Below are positions 35,063 through 44,363 of a stretch of DNA of 64,000 bases, piece after piece. The notes beneath the pieces were generated by a model. The model saw only the letters and a list, made by a program, of their open reading frames with translations. It made no database searches and had not been told where the DNA came from. The DNA comes from Boseongicola sp. SB0665_bin_10 (GTDB lineage Bacteria > Pseudomonadota > Alphaproteobacteria > Rhodobacterales > Rhodobacteraceae), in NCBI GenBank assembly GCA_009838075.1, contig VXSG01000052.1:124001-188000 (forward strand), given 5' to 3'. Within the stretch, counting starts at the first letter, position 1; the number at the start of each line of letters is the position of its first letter. A program made the position numbers and the translations under genes.

Positions 35063-35704
35063 TCAGGGAACCGCATCCAGGAACCGCCTGACGAGATCAG
35101 CATCCTTGACGCCCGGAGCGCTCTCCACGCCCGAGGACACGTCAACCTGACGGGCGCCGGTCAGGGCAACGCCCTCGGCCACGTTTTCGAAGGTGAGGCC
35201 GCCCGCCAGCATCCAGGGAACGGTCCAGCGACGGCCCGCAATCAGGGTCCAGTCAAACGAAAGCCCGTTGCCACCTGGCAGCTTGCCGTCCTTCGGCGGA
35301 CGCGCGTCAATCAGGATCTGGTCCACGGCCTTCTCGTACTGTTCGATTTTCGCCACATCGTCCGCGTCGGAGATGCCGATCGCCTTCATGACGGGCAGCC
35401 GCGTGCGGTGCCGGACCTCGCGGGCGCGCTGCGGCGTCTCCGAACCGTGAAGCTGCAGCATGTCCAGTGGGACCTCTGCCGTGAGAATGTCGAAGAACGC
35501 GTCATCGGCATCAACCGTCAATGCAACCTTGGCCACGCCGGGCGGGACGTCCAGCGCCAATGCACGTGCAGCGGCAGGCTCCAGGTTCCGTGGAGACGGA
35601 GGGAAGAACACGAACCCGACATAAGCGGCGCCGAATTCAACCGCCGCCGACAGGGTGTCCGCGGTCGACAGCCCGCAGATCTTCACTCTTGTCCCTGACT
35701 TCAT
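35063..35704 (-). CDS. trpF: Phosphoribosylanthranilate isomerase
   Basis: Tryptophan biosynthesis, fold (beta/alpha)8, 213 residues. [11 protein letters not shown] at the start (catalytic Cys), [26 protein letters not shown], and [12 protein letters not shown] plus [16 protein letters not shown] at the end (catalytic Asp and phosphate site). It is last in a minus-strand unit behind ihfB and lapA, 21 bp after lapA. In many Rhodobacterales trpB follows trpF; trpA and trpB are not in this window. Confidence 0.96.
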   Translation of the reverse strand: MKSGTRVKICGLSTADTLSAAVEFGAAYVGFVFFPPSPRNLEPAAARALALDVPPGVAKVALTVDADDAFFDILTAEVPLDMLQLHGSETPQRAREVRHRTRLPVMKAIGISDADDVAKIEQYEKAVDQILIDARPPKDGKLPGGNGLSFDWTLIAGRRWTVPWMLAGGLTFENVAEGVALTGARQVDVSSGVESAPGVKDADLVRRFLDAVP

Positions 35705-35725
35705 GGGGCGGGTTTATCGCCTCCG

Positions 35726-36073
35726 TCAGCGGCCCTCAAGGATTTCAATGACTTCGTCCTGCGATGCAGAAGAGTTTCCGGCCTTGCTGAATTCCTGCTC
35801 AAGCCTTTGCCGCTCCTTGCGTTCGCTGGCTGCCGTCGCACGGTGCTTGTGCTCGCGCAACCATTCCCACAGGAATCCAAGCGCCAGTCCGATCACGCCC
35901 GCGGCAAAGAGAACGACGAAGGTTGGCAGGGTGATCTCCCAGTCGAAGCCGACAAGGCGCGAAACTTCGGCAGGAAGCAATCGTACGCTCAGCGGGCCGC
36001 GGTTCGCCATCGCGACCGTGATCAGGGCAACTGCCAGAACTCCCAGAAAGAGGACGCGGATGAAACGCATCAT
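35726..36073 (-). CDS. lapA: LapA family (DUF1049) membrane protein
   Basis: 115 residues, two membrane helices ([21 protein letters not shown] and [23 protein letters not shown]) and a C-terminal coiled coil ([23 protein letters not shown]). This is the LapA/YciS layout, linked in enterobacteria to LapB and control of lipopolysaccharide synthesis. The loop between helices has the [11 protein letters not shown] pattern of the family. It overlaps ihfB by ATGA and precedes trpF, a conserved alphaproteobacterial order. Confidence 0.85.
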   Translation of the reverse strand: MMRFIRVLFLGVLAVALITVAMANRGPLSVRLLPAEVSRLVGFDWEITLPTFVVLFAAGVIGLALGFLWEWLREHKHRATAASERKERQRLEQEFSKAGNSSASQDEVIEILEGR

Positions 36074-36354
36074 GCCTTTCCGTTCAGGCGATCCCTCAAC
36101 AGCTTTCCGGTCTTGAAGAACGGTACATGCATTTCGTCGACGCTGACGCTTTCGCCGGTCCGGGGGTTGCGCCCGATCCGGGACTCCCGCTTCTTGACGG
36201 AAAACGCGCCGAAGCCCCTGAGTTCAACCCGGTTGCCCCGTGACATTGCATCAATGATCGAATCAAATATGGTATTGACGATACGTTCGACATCTCGCTG
36301 GTAAAGGTGTGGGTTCTCTTCGGCAATCTTTTGCACCAGCTCCGATCGAATCAT
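36070..36354 (-). CDS. ihfB: Integration host factor subunit beta
   Basis: DNA-bending protein, 94 residues from the ATG at 36354 with AGGGGGGAAG just upstream. [30 protein letters not shown] is the helical body, [27 protein letters not shown] the beta arm with the Pro that inserts in the minor groove. The frame is open to 36711 but with no homology. The common upstream neighbour rpsA is absent here; the region upstream is empty for 550 bases. Confidence 0.95.
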   Translation of the reverse strand: MIRSELVQKIAEENPHLYQRDVERIVNTIFDSIIDAMSRGNRVELRGFGAFSVKKRESRIGRNPRTGESVSVDEMHVPFFKTGKLLRDRLNGKA

Positions 36355-36907
36355 CTTCCCCCCCTGTGTGCTTTGTGGGTCGTCCTGAATGCCGCGACCA
36401 CGGCGGACTATAAGCAGAAAGGCCCGGTTGCGAAACATCCTAGCATCCCAAAGGCAGGAAATTCGCGGAATCCCGCCACATGCTCCCCATTTCAGGCACG
36501 AAAGACGCCCGAGTCGGGCCGCGATTGCTTCATCCGCCGCCGGCCGAACCGTTGCGGTGCGATCGGACATCGGAGCGATTCGTTGCAACTCGGTACATCC
36601 CGCGCACCCGTCCGCCCGGCTTCCACGCACCACGCGAGCACGGCCGCGCCCAAGCAATTCGCTCATGGAAGGGCCGGCTCTCGGGATCGGCATCGCGACA
36701 TCTCGGCGCACCGCAAGCAGGCGGGCGGGCGCCGCGCAGATCGAGGATCGACCCAGGCAGCGGCAGGAATTCGAGGTTTCTCAAGCTCGACGAATTGGGA
36801 TAAGAGCGTGCCGGCGCCCAACGCTCCGGTCTGGATGCCGGAACGGTGCCTTGCGGACCGCAAGGGGCGCCTGGACGAAAGGCCGCAAACTCAAGCCGAG
36901 GACCACC
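36355..36907. other. Divergent intergenic region between ihfB and the HIT gene
   Basis: About 550 bases with open frames on both strands but no start signals or recognisable protein. It must hold promoters for ihfB (minus) and the HIT gene (plus); no clear -35/-10 pair stood out by eye. Confidence 0.5.
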
Positions 36908-37282
36908 ATGAGCTACGACTACGACGATCAGAACATCTTCGCCAAAATACTCCGCGGCGAGATTCCCAACACGACGGTCAAGGAAACCGAGCATACACTG
37001 GCCTTCAAGGACATCGCGCCCCAGGCTCCGCACCACGTCGTTGTCATCCCCAAGGGCCCGTACGTGACTGCGGATCATTTCGCCGCCGAGGCGAACGACA
37101 GCGAGATCGCCGACTTCTGGCGCACGTTGGGCAGCATCTGCCGCGAGTTCGGCGTGACGCCGGACCAAGGCGCCGGCTACCGGTTGATCGCGAATTCCGG
37201 TTCGGACGGCGGGCAGGAAGTCCCGCACTTTCACATGCACATGCTTGCCGGCCGGTCCCTCGGGCCGATGTTGAATTCCTGA
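36908..37282 (+). CDS. hinT: HIT family (histidine triad) nucleotide-binding protein
   Basis: 124 residues. IFAKILRGEIPNTTVKETEHTLAFKDIAPQAPHHVVVIPKG and GQEVPHFHMHMLAGR (histidine triad HxHxH) place it in the HinT/PKCI-like branch, purine-nucleoside phosphoramidases. The start ATG at 36908 is chosen because homology begins there; the open frame extends upstream to 36389. A zinc-finger gene follows after 60 bp on the same strand. Confidence 0.93.
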   Translation: MSYDYDDQNIFAKILRGEIPNTTVKETEHTLAFKDIAPQAPHHVVVIPKGPYVTADHFAAEANDSEIADFWRTLGSICREFGVTPDQGAGYRLIANSGSDGGQEVPHFHMHMLAGRSLGPMLNS

Positions 37283-37342
37283 TCAACTGCGGCTACCGCT
37301 TGTCCGCCACGCATTCAGCACGCAACCGAGGTCCAAGTCAGC

Positions 37343-37534
37343 ATGACCAAAGACACAGAGCGCCAGAAAGGCCCGCCCCCGCCGGAATGCGAGACGGTTT
37401 CGACATTGCGGGTCGCCTGCGACGGTGGTGAAGGCGCGCTCGGCCATCCGCGTGTCTGGCTTTCGATCGACCCGCAGGTCGGGTGGGTCGAATGCGGGTA
37501 TTGCGACAAGCGCTACGTCCATTCAGGAGACTAG
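37343..37534 (+). CDS. Zinc-finger domain protein (CHCC type, NDUFS6-like)
   Basis: 63 residues. [26 protein letters not shown] carries the HxxV..C..C zinc site known from small alphaproteobacterial proteins related to the NDUFS6 accessory subunit of complex I. N-terminal half is Pro/Glu rich with another Cys ([17 protein letters not shown]). It is too small for more detail. It lies between the HIT gene and the convergent ilvD. Confidence 0.85.
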   Translation: MTKDTERQKGPPPPECETVSTLRVACDGGEGALGHPRVWLSIDPQVGWVECGYCDKRYVHSGD

Positions 37535-37664
37535 CGGACAGAACACCATGGCCGGATCCCGGCGGCAGGCCATTGGCTGCCGCGAAGGCATCCTTCGAAT
37601 CCACGCCTTCCGTCGCGAAGACCATGCGCGTCGCCGCCGATGGTTCAGGGGTCGCCTTCAGGGG

Positions 37665-39389
37665 CTACAGGTCGGCGTAGACATGCGCCTCGCGCTTGGC
37701 GCCGGGATGCGTCACTGCGCCAAGCCGCGTAGACCCGACGAGTTGCGCATACTTCCATAGCGCGCCACTGGTGTAGATCGTTTCCCGTGGCGTGTAGGTC
37801 CGGGCCTCGAGTTCGTCGTCGCTCAGATCCACGCTGAGTTGACCCTTGATCGCATCAATGGTGATCATGTCGCCATCCTGAAGCTTGCCGATCGCTCCCC
37901 CCCGCGCGCTCTCCGGGCCGACATGTCCAACGCAGAAGCCCCGGGTCGCACCCGAGAACCTGCCATCCGTGATCAGCGCCACCTTCTTGCCTGCGCCCTG
38001 TCCTGACAGCGCGGCGGTCGTGGCCAGCATCTCGCGCATTCCAGGACCGCTTGCGGGGCCTTCGTTACGGATGACGATGACCTCGCCTTCCTTGTAGGTG
38101 CGCGCCTTGACGGCCGCGAATGCGTCCTCCTCGCACTCGAAAACCCTGGCCGGGCCGGTGAAGACCTGTTCCTCCTCGCTCATGCCAGCAACCTTCACGA
38201 TCGCCCCTTCCGGGGCGAGATTGCCTTTCAGACCCACGACGCCGCCCGTCTTCGTGATCGGTTTCTCGACGGGATGGATCACGCGACCATCGGCGCTGGC
38301 CTCGATCCTGTCGAGCGCTTCGCCCATGGTCTCGCCGGATGCGGTGACGCATTCTTCGTGAATCAGCCCAATCTTGCGCAACTCCTTCATCACGACCGGC
38401 ACGCCCCCGACCTCATACAGGTCCTTGGCCACGAACCGGCCACCCGGCTTCAAGTCGACGAAATAGGGCGTGTCGCGGAAAATCTCGCACACATCCTCGA
38501 GGTCGAATTCGATTCCCGCCTCGTGGGCGATTGCCGGCAGATGCAGCCCGGCGTTCGTCGACCCGCCGGTGCAGGCAACGATGCGAGCCGCGTTCTCGAG
38601 GCTCTTGCGGGTGACGACATCCCGCGAGCGGATGTTCCTTTCCAGGAGGTTCATCACGGCAAGGCCGGACGCCGTGGCAAACGCATCGCGACTTTCGTAC
38701 GGCGCGGGCGCGCCAGAGGAGTTCAGGAGCGCGAGGCCGATCGCCTCGGATACGCAGGCCATCGTGTTGGCCGTGAACTGGCCGCCGCAAGCTCCGGCAG
38801 ACGGACAGGCAACCCTTTCGAGGGCACGCAGTTCCTCGTCCGAGTCCTGGCCCGCCTGGTGGCGGCCCACCGCCTCGAAGACATCCTGAACCGTCACGTC
38901 ACGGCCTTCGAAGCGGCCCGGCATGATCGACCCGCCATAGATGAAGACCGACGGCACGTTGAGCCGCACCATCGCCATCATCATTCCAGGCAACGACTTG
39001 TCGCAGCCGGCCAGGCCGACAAGTGCATCGTAGCAGTGCCCGCGCATCGTGAGTTCAACCGTGTCCGCAATGGCCTCGCGAGAGGCAAGCGACGAACGCA
39101 TTCCCTCGTGGCCCATTGCGATCCCGTCCGTCACCGTAATGGTCGTGAACTCCCGGGGCGTGCCGAACCCTTCCTTGACACCGAGCTTCACGGCCTGCGC
39201 CTGGCGATCAAGGGCGATGTTGCAGGGTGCCGCCTCGTTCCAGCAGGTCGCCACGCCCACGAAGGGTTGAGCGATCTCCTCTTCCGAGATTCCCATTGCG
39301 TAGTAGTATGACCGATGCGGCGCTCGGGCCGGACCCTCGGTCACGTGGCGGCTTGGCAGGCTGGACTTGTCGAATCTCTTCTTCAACAT
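37665..39389 (-). CDS. ilvD: Dihydroxy-acid dehydratase
   Basis: Fe-S enzyme in valine, leucine and isoleucine synthesis, 574 residues. Cluster cysteines occur in [22 protein letters not shown] and [17 protein letters not shown]. Phosphate/substrate motifs such as [11 protein letters not shown] and [21 protein letters not shown] are complete. It is of the shorter class also seen in plants and cyanobacteria (near 560-575 residues). Divergent from accD with about 130 bp between. Confidence 0.95.
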   Translation of the reverse strand: MLKKRFDKSSLPSRHVTEGPARAPHRSYYYAMGISEEEIAQPFVGVATCWNEAAPCNIALDRQAQAVKLGVKEGFGTPREFTTITVTDGIAMGHEGMRSSLASREAIADTVELTMRGHCYDALVGLAGCDKSLPGMMMAMVRLNVPSVFIYGGSIMPGRFEGRDVTVQDVFEAVGRHQAGQDSDEELRALERVACPSAGACGGQFTANTMACVSEAIGLALLNSSGAPAPYESRDAFATASGLAVMNLLERNIRSRDVVTRKSLENAARIVACTGGSTNAGLHLPAIAHEAGIEFDLEDVCEIFRDTPYFVDLKPGGRFVAKDLYEVGGVPVVMKELRKIGLIHEECVTASGETMGEALDRIEASADGRVIHPVEKPITKTGGVVGLKGNLAPEGAIVKVAGMSEEEQVFTGPARVFECEEDAFAAVKARTYKEGEVIVIRNEGPASGPGMREMLATTAALSGQGAGKKVALITDGRFSGATRGFCVGHVGPESARGGAIGKLQDGDMITIDAIKGQLSVDLSDDELEARTYTPRETIYTSGALWKYAQLVGSTRLGAVTHPGAKREAHVYADL

Positions 39390-39521
39390 GGCGGGCTCCC
39401 GGAATTTCGGCGGCTAGAGGCATAGACGTCACCGCGCGGATCGACAAGCGAAGAAGCGAAGACCGCGTGATTGCAATTCCTGTCCTTCCTGCTTAACTGT
39501 GAGCGAAAATCGGGCAGGCTC

Positions 39522-40439
39522 ATGAACTGGATATCGAACTACGTCCGACCCAAGATCAACTCGCTGTTTTCCAGGCGGGAGACACCCGAGAATCTCTGGT
39601 CGAAATGCCCGGAATGCGGCACGATGCTGTTCCACCGGGAATTGACCGAGAACCTGGGCGTCTGCACAAGCTGCGATCATCACATGGCGATCTCCGCACG
39701 CGACCGGTTGACCGCGCTGTTCGATGACGGCGTGTTCGCCGAAGTGGACGTGCCGCTGCCCAAGCCCGACCCGCTGTCGTTCCGTGACCAGAAAAGGTAC
39801 CCGGATCGCCTCAAGACCGCTCAGCGCGAGACCGAGGAAAAGGAGGCAATGCTCGTCGCCGAAGGCATGATCGAGCGAACGCCCATTGTGGCAGCCTGCC
39901 AGGACTTCAGCTTCATGGGCGGCTCGATGGGCATGTATGTTGGCAACGCCGTCATCGCTGCCGCAAATCGTGCGGTTGAGCTGAAACGTCCCCTGGTCCT
40001 CTTTTCGGCAGCCGGCGGCGCCCGCATGCAGGAAGGGATCCTGTCCCTCATGCAGATGCCGCGCACGACGGTCGCGGTCGAACTGGTGCGCGATGCCGGA
40101 CTCCCCTACATCGTCGTTCTCACGAACCCGACGACAGGCGGCGTCACGGCGTCATATGCCATGCTTGGCGACGTTCAAATTGCGGAACCCAATGCGCTCA
40201 TCTGCTTTGCGGGCCCGAGGGTCATAGAGCAGACGATTCGCGAAACGTTGCCCGAAGGCTTTCAGCGTGCCGAGTATCTCCTGGACCACGGCATGCTGGA
40301 TCGCGTGACACATCGTCGTGACATGAAGGGCGAACTATCACGCATCGCACGCATGCTCCTCAACATGCCTCCTCCCGTGAAGGGCGAACTTCCCCCTCCG
40401 AGCGACGCCAAATCGGAGCCGGCAGCGGCGTCCGGATAG
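39522..40439 (+). CDS. accD: Acetyl-CoA carboxylase carboxyltransferase subunit beta
   Basis: First step of fatty acid synthesis, with AccA. About 305 residues from the ATG at 39522 (frame open from 39471). N-terminal zinc ribbon is WSKCPECGTMLFHRELTENLGVCTSCDHHM. The crotonase-like core has MGGSMGMYVGNAV, SAAGGARMQEGILSLMQM and TTGGVTASYAMLGDV. The C-terminal tail is Pro/Ser/Ala rich. folC starts 4 bases after the stop, the accD-folC order usual in alphaproteobacteria. Confidence 0.96.
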   Translation: MNWISNYVRPKINSLFSRRETPENLWSKCPECGTMLFHRELTENLGVCTSCDHHMAISARDRLTALFDDGVFAEVDVPLPKPDPLSFRDQKRYPDRLKTAQRETEEKEAMLVAEGMIERTPIVAACQDFSFMGGSMGMYVGNAVIAAANRAVELKRPLVLFSAAGGARMQEGILSLMQMPRTTVAVELVRDAGLPYIVVLTNPTTGGVTASYAMLGDVQIAEPNALICFAGPRVIEQTIRETLPEGFQRAEYLLDHGMLDRVTHRRDMKGELSRIARMLLNMPPPVKGELPPPSDAKSEPAAASG

Positions 40440-40443
40440 CTGC

Positions 40444-41757
40444 ATGTGCGCGATGCCGGACCTCGGCGACGAAACCGCATCGATGCGATTCGCGTCCACA
40501 GACGCGGTGCTCGAAAGAATGCAGCGCCTGCATCCAAAGGTCATCGACCTGAACCTGGACCGCATGGACCGCTGCCTGTCGTCAGTCGGAAACCCGCATG
40601 TCAGGTTGCCTCCGGTGATCCATGTCGCCGGCACAAACGGCAAGGGTTCGACCCAGGCCATGATTCGCGCCGGGCTGGAAGCTGAAGGCCTGACGGTGCA
40701 CGCCTACACGTCGCCGCACCTTGCCCGATTCCATGAGCGAATCCGCGTGGCGGGCAAGATCATCTCCGAACGGGACCTGCTGGAGCTTCTCGAAAAGGTC
40801 TACGTGGCCAACGGTGGCGAGACGATCACGTATTTCGAGATCACGACCGTGGCGGCCTTTCTGGCATTTGCGGAAACGTCCGCCGACTGGACATTGCTGG
40901 AAGTCGGCCTTGGCGGGCGTCACGACGCCACCAACGTCGTGGACAATCCCGTTCTTTCCATCATCACCAAGGTAGATCTCGACCATCAGCAGTTCCTGGG
41001 CGAGACGATCAAGGAGATTGCGGGACAAAAGGCCGGCATCATCAAGCGCGGCATACCGGTCATCATCGGGCCTCAGCATGAGGACGGGAGGCAAGTCATC
41101 GAATCCGAGGCTGCACGAGTTGACGCGCCGACAATTTCCTTTGGACAGCATTGGCACGTTCGCGAAGAGCATGGCCGAATGGTGTTCGAGGACGAATCCG
41201 GCGTCCTCGACCTGCCGGTTCCAAATCTTCGAGGGCCGCATCAATTCGCCAATGCAGGCATGGCCATCGCGGCGCTCAGGCACTTGGGCCTGGGTGAAGC
41301 CGGGGCCCTTGGCGCCGTTACCAACGCATTCTGGCCGGCCAGAATGCAGAGGCTGAAAACAGGCCCGCTGGTCGAGGCCGCGCCAAGGGCGGAACTCTGG
41401 CTTGACGGCGGTCACAATCCGGCTGCCGGCGAGGCGCTGGCGGAAACGCTCAAGACCCTGCCGGAACGGCCGACACGCCTTATCTGCGGAATGCTCGCGA
41501 CCAAGGACGTGGCGGGCTACCTCCTGCCGCTCGCAAGCGTGGCGGAGAGTCTCCATGCCGTCGCGATTCCGGGCGAGGCGGCGGCGCTTCCGGCAGAGGA
41601 TACCGCCAGGGCCTCCGCATCCGTGGGCCTGCCGACAACCATCGCCCAATCCGTTCAGGATGCACTGGCCGAGATCGTCAAGTCCGATCCGGCGGCTCGC
41701 ATACTCATCTGCGGCTCGCTCTATCTTGCGGGCGTGATCCTGAGGGAAAACGGATAG
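40444..41757 (+). CDS. folC: Bifunctional folylpolyglutamate synthase / dihydrofolate synthase
   Basis: Adds glutamate to folates, 437 residues. P-loop HVAGTNGKGSTQAMI at about 60-75, Mur-ligase features TSPHLARFHERIRV, TYFEITTVAAFLAFAE, EVGLGGRHDATNVV and ITKVDLDHQQFLG, and the C-terminal domain motif ELWLDGGHNPAAGEAL. Complete. Follows accD in one operon; nothing recognisable follows for 640 bases. Confidence 0.95.
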   Translation: MCAMPDLGDETASMRFASTDAVLERMQRLHPKVIDLNLDRMDRCLSSVGNPHVRLPPVIHVAGTNGKGSTQAMIRAGLEAEGLTVHAYTSPHLARFHERIRVAGKIISERDLLELLEKVYVANGGETITYFEITTVAAFLAFAETSADWTLLEVGLGGRHDATNVVDNPVLSIITKVDLDHQQFLGETIKEIAGQKAGIIKRGIPVIIGPQHEDGRQVIESEAARVDAPTISFGQHWHVREEHGRMVFEDESGVLDLPVPNLRGPHQFANAGMAIAALRHLGLGEAGALGAVTNAFWPARMQRLKTGPLVEAAPRAELWLDGGHNPAAGEALAETLKTLPERPTRLICGMLATKDVAGYLLPLASVAESLHAVAIPGEAAALPAEDTARASASVGLPTTIAQSVQDALAEIVKSDPAARILICGSLYLAGVILRENG

Positions 41758-42402
41758 GTCGCGCCATCGCCGTCTCAACCCTGCAGTCCAGCTCGATGCG
41801 TGCCCGGGACCGCTTGCCCGGATCGCTCTTGGTCGAATCCCTGGCAGCCGGGCCGATTTCCAGGTTGCCTGGCCCTGTTGCGGAGCGTTTCCTGCCCCGC
41901 AGCCGAATGCCGCGGAAGCGTCCCCGCGGATCAACATGCAGGTCCGGTCATTCGAGGCGCCTGCCGGGGTTCCCTCCCAATCAGCTGTGCGAAGACAAGG
42001 GACACGGGCGTGCATGCAAGTGATGCGCCTCCCGCTCAGTGCAAACGGATGCCGGGGCGCGGGTGCGGCACGGGCTGGATGATGCCGGCGCGGGCTGTCA
42101 GCCAATGCCGTGCCGCGTTGCACGGCCGGGTTCCGGCGCTGCGTGTTCCGGCACGAGTTTCTGGGCGGGCGGTCGAGTGACGCGAACGTTCTTCCGGTTG
42201 CGCGCACTTGACCTCCGGTGGCAACGGACTGTCGTTGACCGAGCGCGTCCTTCGCTATATCGATGCTTCCCCTGCGCTCATGCACATGAGCGGCGAACGA
42301 GCGCCCTTGATCTCGTGCAGGGACTGGAGACACCCGCGAGTTGATCAAGTCGTTGGTCGCCGACACGTGCCGGAGTCGCCAAAGTCCTATCGAGGTGCCA
42401 CG
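41758..42402. other. Long intergenic region upstream of the SDR operon
   Basis: About 645 bases. No gene is supported on either strand; the sequence is GC rich with several open frames lacking start signals. A promoter-like pair for the SDR operon is near the right end (42235-42263). Confidence 0.5.
42235..42263 (+). promoter_or_regulatory. Possible sigma-70 promoter for the SDR operon
   Basis: TTGACC at 42235-42240 and TATCGA at 42258-42263 with a 17-base spacer; TATATC at 42256 offers a better -10 but with 15 bases. The leader would be about 130 bases. Confidence 0.3.
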
Positions 42403-43143
42403 ATGAAACTGAGCGGAAAATCAGCACTGGTCACCGGCGCGTCGTCCGGCCTGGGGGCTCATTTCGCGCGGACCCTGGCTGAGCAAGGGGCCGAAGTCAC
42501 CGCGGCGGCCAGGCGCGTGGACCGGCTGCAGAGCCTTTGCGCGAAGATCGAGGGCGACGGCGGAAGGGCGCGAGCAGCTGCCCTGGACGTGACCGATCCC
42601 GCCGCCGTGGCTGCGGTCTTCGAGAGCCGCGCATTCGACATCGTGGTCAACAATGCCGGTGTCGCCGTCGACAGCCCGGCGTTGAAGACCACCGAGGAAG
42701 ACTGGGCGCGGGTCATCGACACCGATCTCACCGGCGTGTTTCGCGTCGCCAGGGCCGCGGGGCAAAGGCTGGTGGACGCGGGCAAGGGCGGCAGCATTAT
42801 CAATATCGCATCGATCCTCGGGCTCCGCGTTGCGGGGAACCTGTCGGCCTATGCCGCGGCAAAGTCCGGAGTCGTGCAGATGTCCAAGAGTCTCGCGCTG
42901 GAATGGGCACGCTACGGCATTCGCGTCAATGCGCTCTGCCCGGGCTATATCGAGACCGGTCTGAACCGCGACTTCTTCGCTTCCGACGCAGGAAAGGCGT
43001 TGATCAAGCGCGTGCCGCAGCGGCGCATTGGCAGCATGTCCGATCTCGACGGCCCGCTCCTGCTGCTGGCCTCCGACGACAGCGCCTTCATGACCGGCAC
43101 CGAGATCGTGGTCGATGGCGGCCACCTTGTCTCTTCGCTCTGA
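42403..43143 (+). CDS. Short-chain dehydrogenase/reductase
   Basis: 246-residue NAD(P)-dependent oxidoreductase. TGASSGLGAHFA (cofactor site, residues 12-23), NNAGVAV, INIASILG (catalytic Ser) and YAAAKSG (Tyr-Lys) make a complete classical SDR; RVNALCPGYIETGLN and FMTGTEIVVDGGHL follow. The ATG at 42403 is preceded by GAGGTG; an upstream extension has no homology. First of three genes with an acyl-CoA dehydrogenase and a phosphotransferase, so it likely oxidises a hydroxyacyl intermediate (inference). Confidence 0.92.
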   Translation: MKLSGKSALVTGASSGLGAHFARTLAEQGAEVTAAARRVDRLQSLCAKIEGDGGRARAAALDVTDPAAVAAVFESRAFDIVVNNAGVAVDSPALKTTEEDWARVIDTDLTGVFRVARAAGQRLVDAGKGGSIINIASILGLRVAGNLSAYAAAKSGVVQMSKSLALEWARYGIRVNALCPGYIETGLNRDFFASDAGKALIKRVPQRRIGSMSDLDGPLLLLASDDSAFMTGTEIVVDGGHLVSSL

Positions 43144-43154
43144 AGGAAAGAACC

Positions 43155-44363
43155 ATGGACTTCACCATAGCCGCCCGAATCGAGGACTTCCGCGCCCGTA
43201 TCGCACGTTTCGTCGAAGACGAGGTCATGCCGCTGGAAGATGAACGAGCGAACTACGATGCGCACGAGAACATCCGTCTCGATGTGCTTGAGCAACTCCG
43301 AAAGAAGGCAAGGGCCGAGGGGCTGTGGTGCCTCCAGTTGCAGAAGGAAACCGGCGGGCAGGGACTCGGCAAGGTCGGCATGGCAGTCTGCTACGAAGAG
43401 ATGAACCGGTCGATCTTCGGACCGTGCGTGTTCAACTCGGCGGCCCCCGACGACGGCAACATGATGGTCCTGGAGCAGGTCGCGACCGATGCACAGAAAG
43501 AACGCTGGTTGCAGCCGATTGCGCAAGGAAAGGCCCGTTCCGCATTTGCGATGACAGAACCGCGTCCCGGTTCCGGCTCTGACCCGGGCGGCATGATGAT
43601 CACGACAGCGCAAAGGACCGGCGACAGCTACATCGTCCGTGGCCGCAAGTGGTTCGTCACCGGGGCCGAGGAGTCCGATCACTTCATCCTCATCGCGCGC
43701 ACCTCGGACGACCCGCGCAAGGGCCTCACGGCCTTCCTGCATCACAGGGACACGCCCGGTTTCCGCATCGACCGCCGCATCCCGATCATGGGTCCCGAGG
43801 AACATGGAGGCCATTGCGAAGTCATCTACGAGGACATGGAGGTTCCTGCCGAGAACCTGCTGATGGAAGAGGGCGACGGGCTGAAACTCACCCAGATCCG
43901 CCTTGGCCCGGCGCGGCTGACCCATTGCATGCGGTGGCTGGGCCTCTCGAAGCGTTGCGTCGAGATCGCCAACACCTACGCCCACGAACGGTTTGCCTTT
44001 GGCGAGCGCCTCTCGAATCGGGAGAGCATCCAGATGATGCTGGGCGATCTGGCCATGCAGATCGAGGTCGGGCGACTGCTGGTGATGAAAGCGGCGTGGG
44101 AACAGGCCCAAGGCAGCTTCGCCCGAAAGGAGGTGTCGATGGCCAAAGTCCATGTCGCGAACCTGCTGCACCAAGCCGCCGACACCGCGATCCAGATCAA
44201 CGGCGCCCGCGGCTACTCCAAGGACACGGTACTGGAATGGGTCTACCGCTATGCCCGCCAGGCAAGGCTGGTCGACGGGGCCGACGAGGTGCACAGGATG
44301 GTGCTGCACCGCAATGCCAGGAAGGAAGGCCGCGAATTCTGGAAGTGGGGCGTAGCCGGATGA
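43155..44363 (+). CDS. Acyl-CoA dehydrogenase family protein (ACAD10/11-like context)
   Basis: 402-residue flavoprotein. N-terminal helical domain, FAMTEPRPGSGSDPGGM (FAD/substrate loop, about residue 133), WFVTGAEESDHFILIARTS, and the C-terminal ARGYSKDTVLEWVYRYARQARLVDGADEVHRMVLHR with the FAD-binding end. The ATG at 43155 follows AAGGAAAG. It starts 11 bases after the SDR gene and overlaps the phosphotransferase by ATGA. ACAD plus APH-type kinase mirrors the fused human ACAD10/ACAD11 proteins, which break down 4-hydroxyacyl-CoAs through a phosphorylated intermediate. Confidence 0.92.
   Translation: MDFTIAARIEDFRARIARFVEDEVMPLEDERANYDAHENIRLDVLEQLRKKARAEGLWCLQLQKETGGQGLGKVGMAVCYEEMNRSIFGPCVFNSAAPDDGNMMVLEQVATDAQKERWLQPIAQGKARSAFAMTEPRPGSGSDPGGMMITTAQRTGDSYIVRGRKWFVTGAEESDHFILIARTSDDPRKGLTAFLHHRDTPGFRIDRRIPIMGPEEHGGHCEVIYEDMEVPAENLLMEEGDGLKLTQIRLGPARLTHCMRWLGLSKRCVEIANTYAHERFAFGERLSNRESIQMMLGDLAMQIEVGRLLVMKAAWEQAQGSFARKEVSMAKVHVANLLHQAADTAIQINGARGYSKDTVLEWVYRYARQARLVDGADEVHRMVLHRNARKEGREFWKWGVAG

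Noticed and set aside
42945-44309. A 454-codon minus-strand frame opposite the acyl-CoA dehydrogenase
   Set aside because: Shadow of a well supported gene; His/Asp/Val-biased composition typical of antisense frames.
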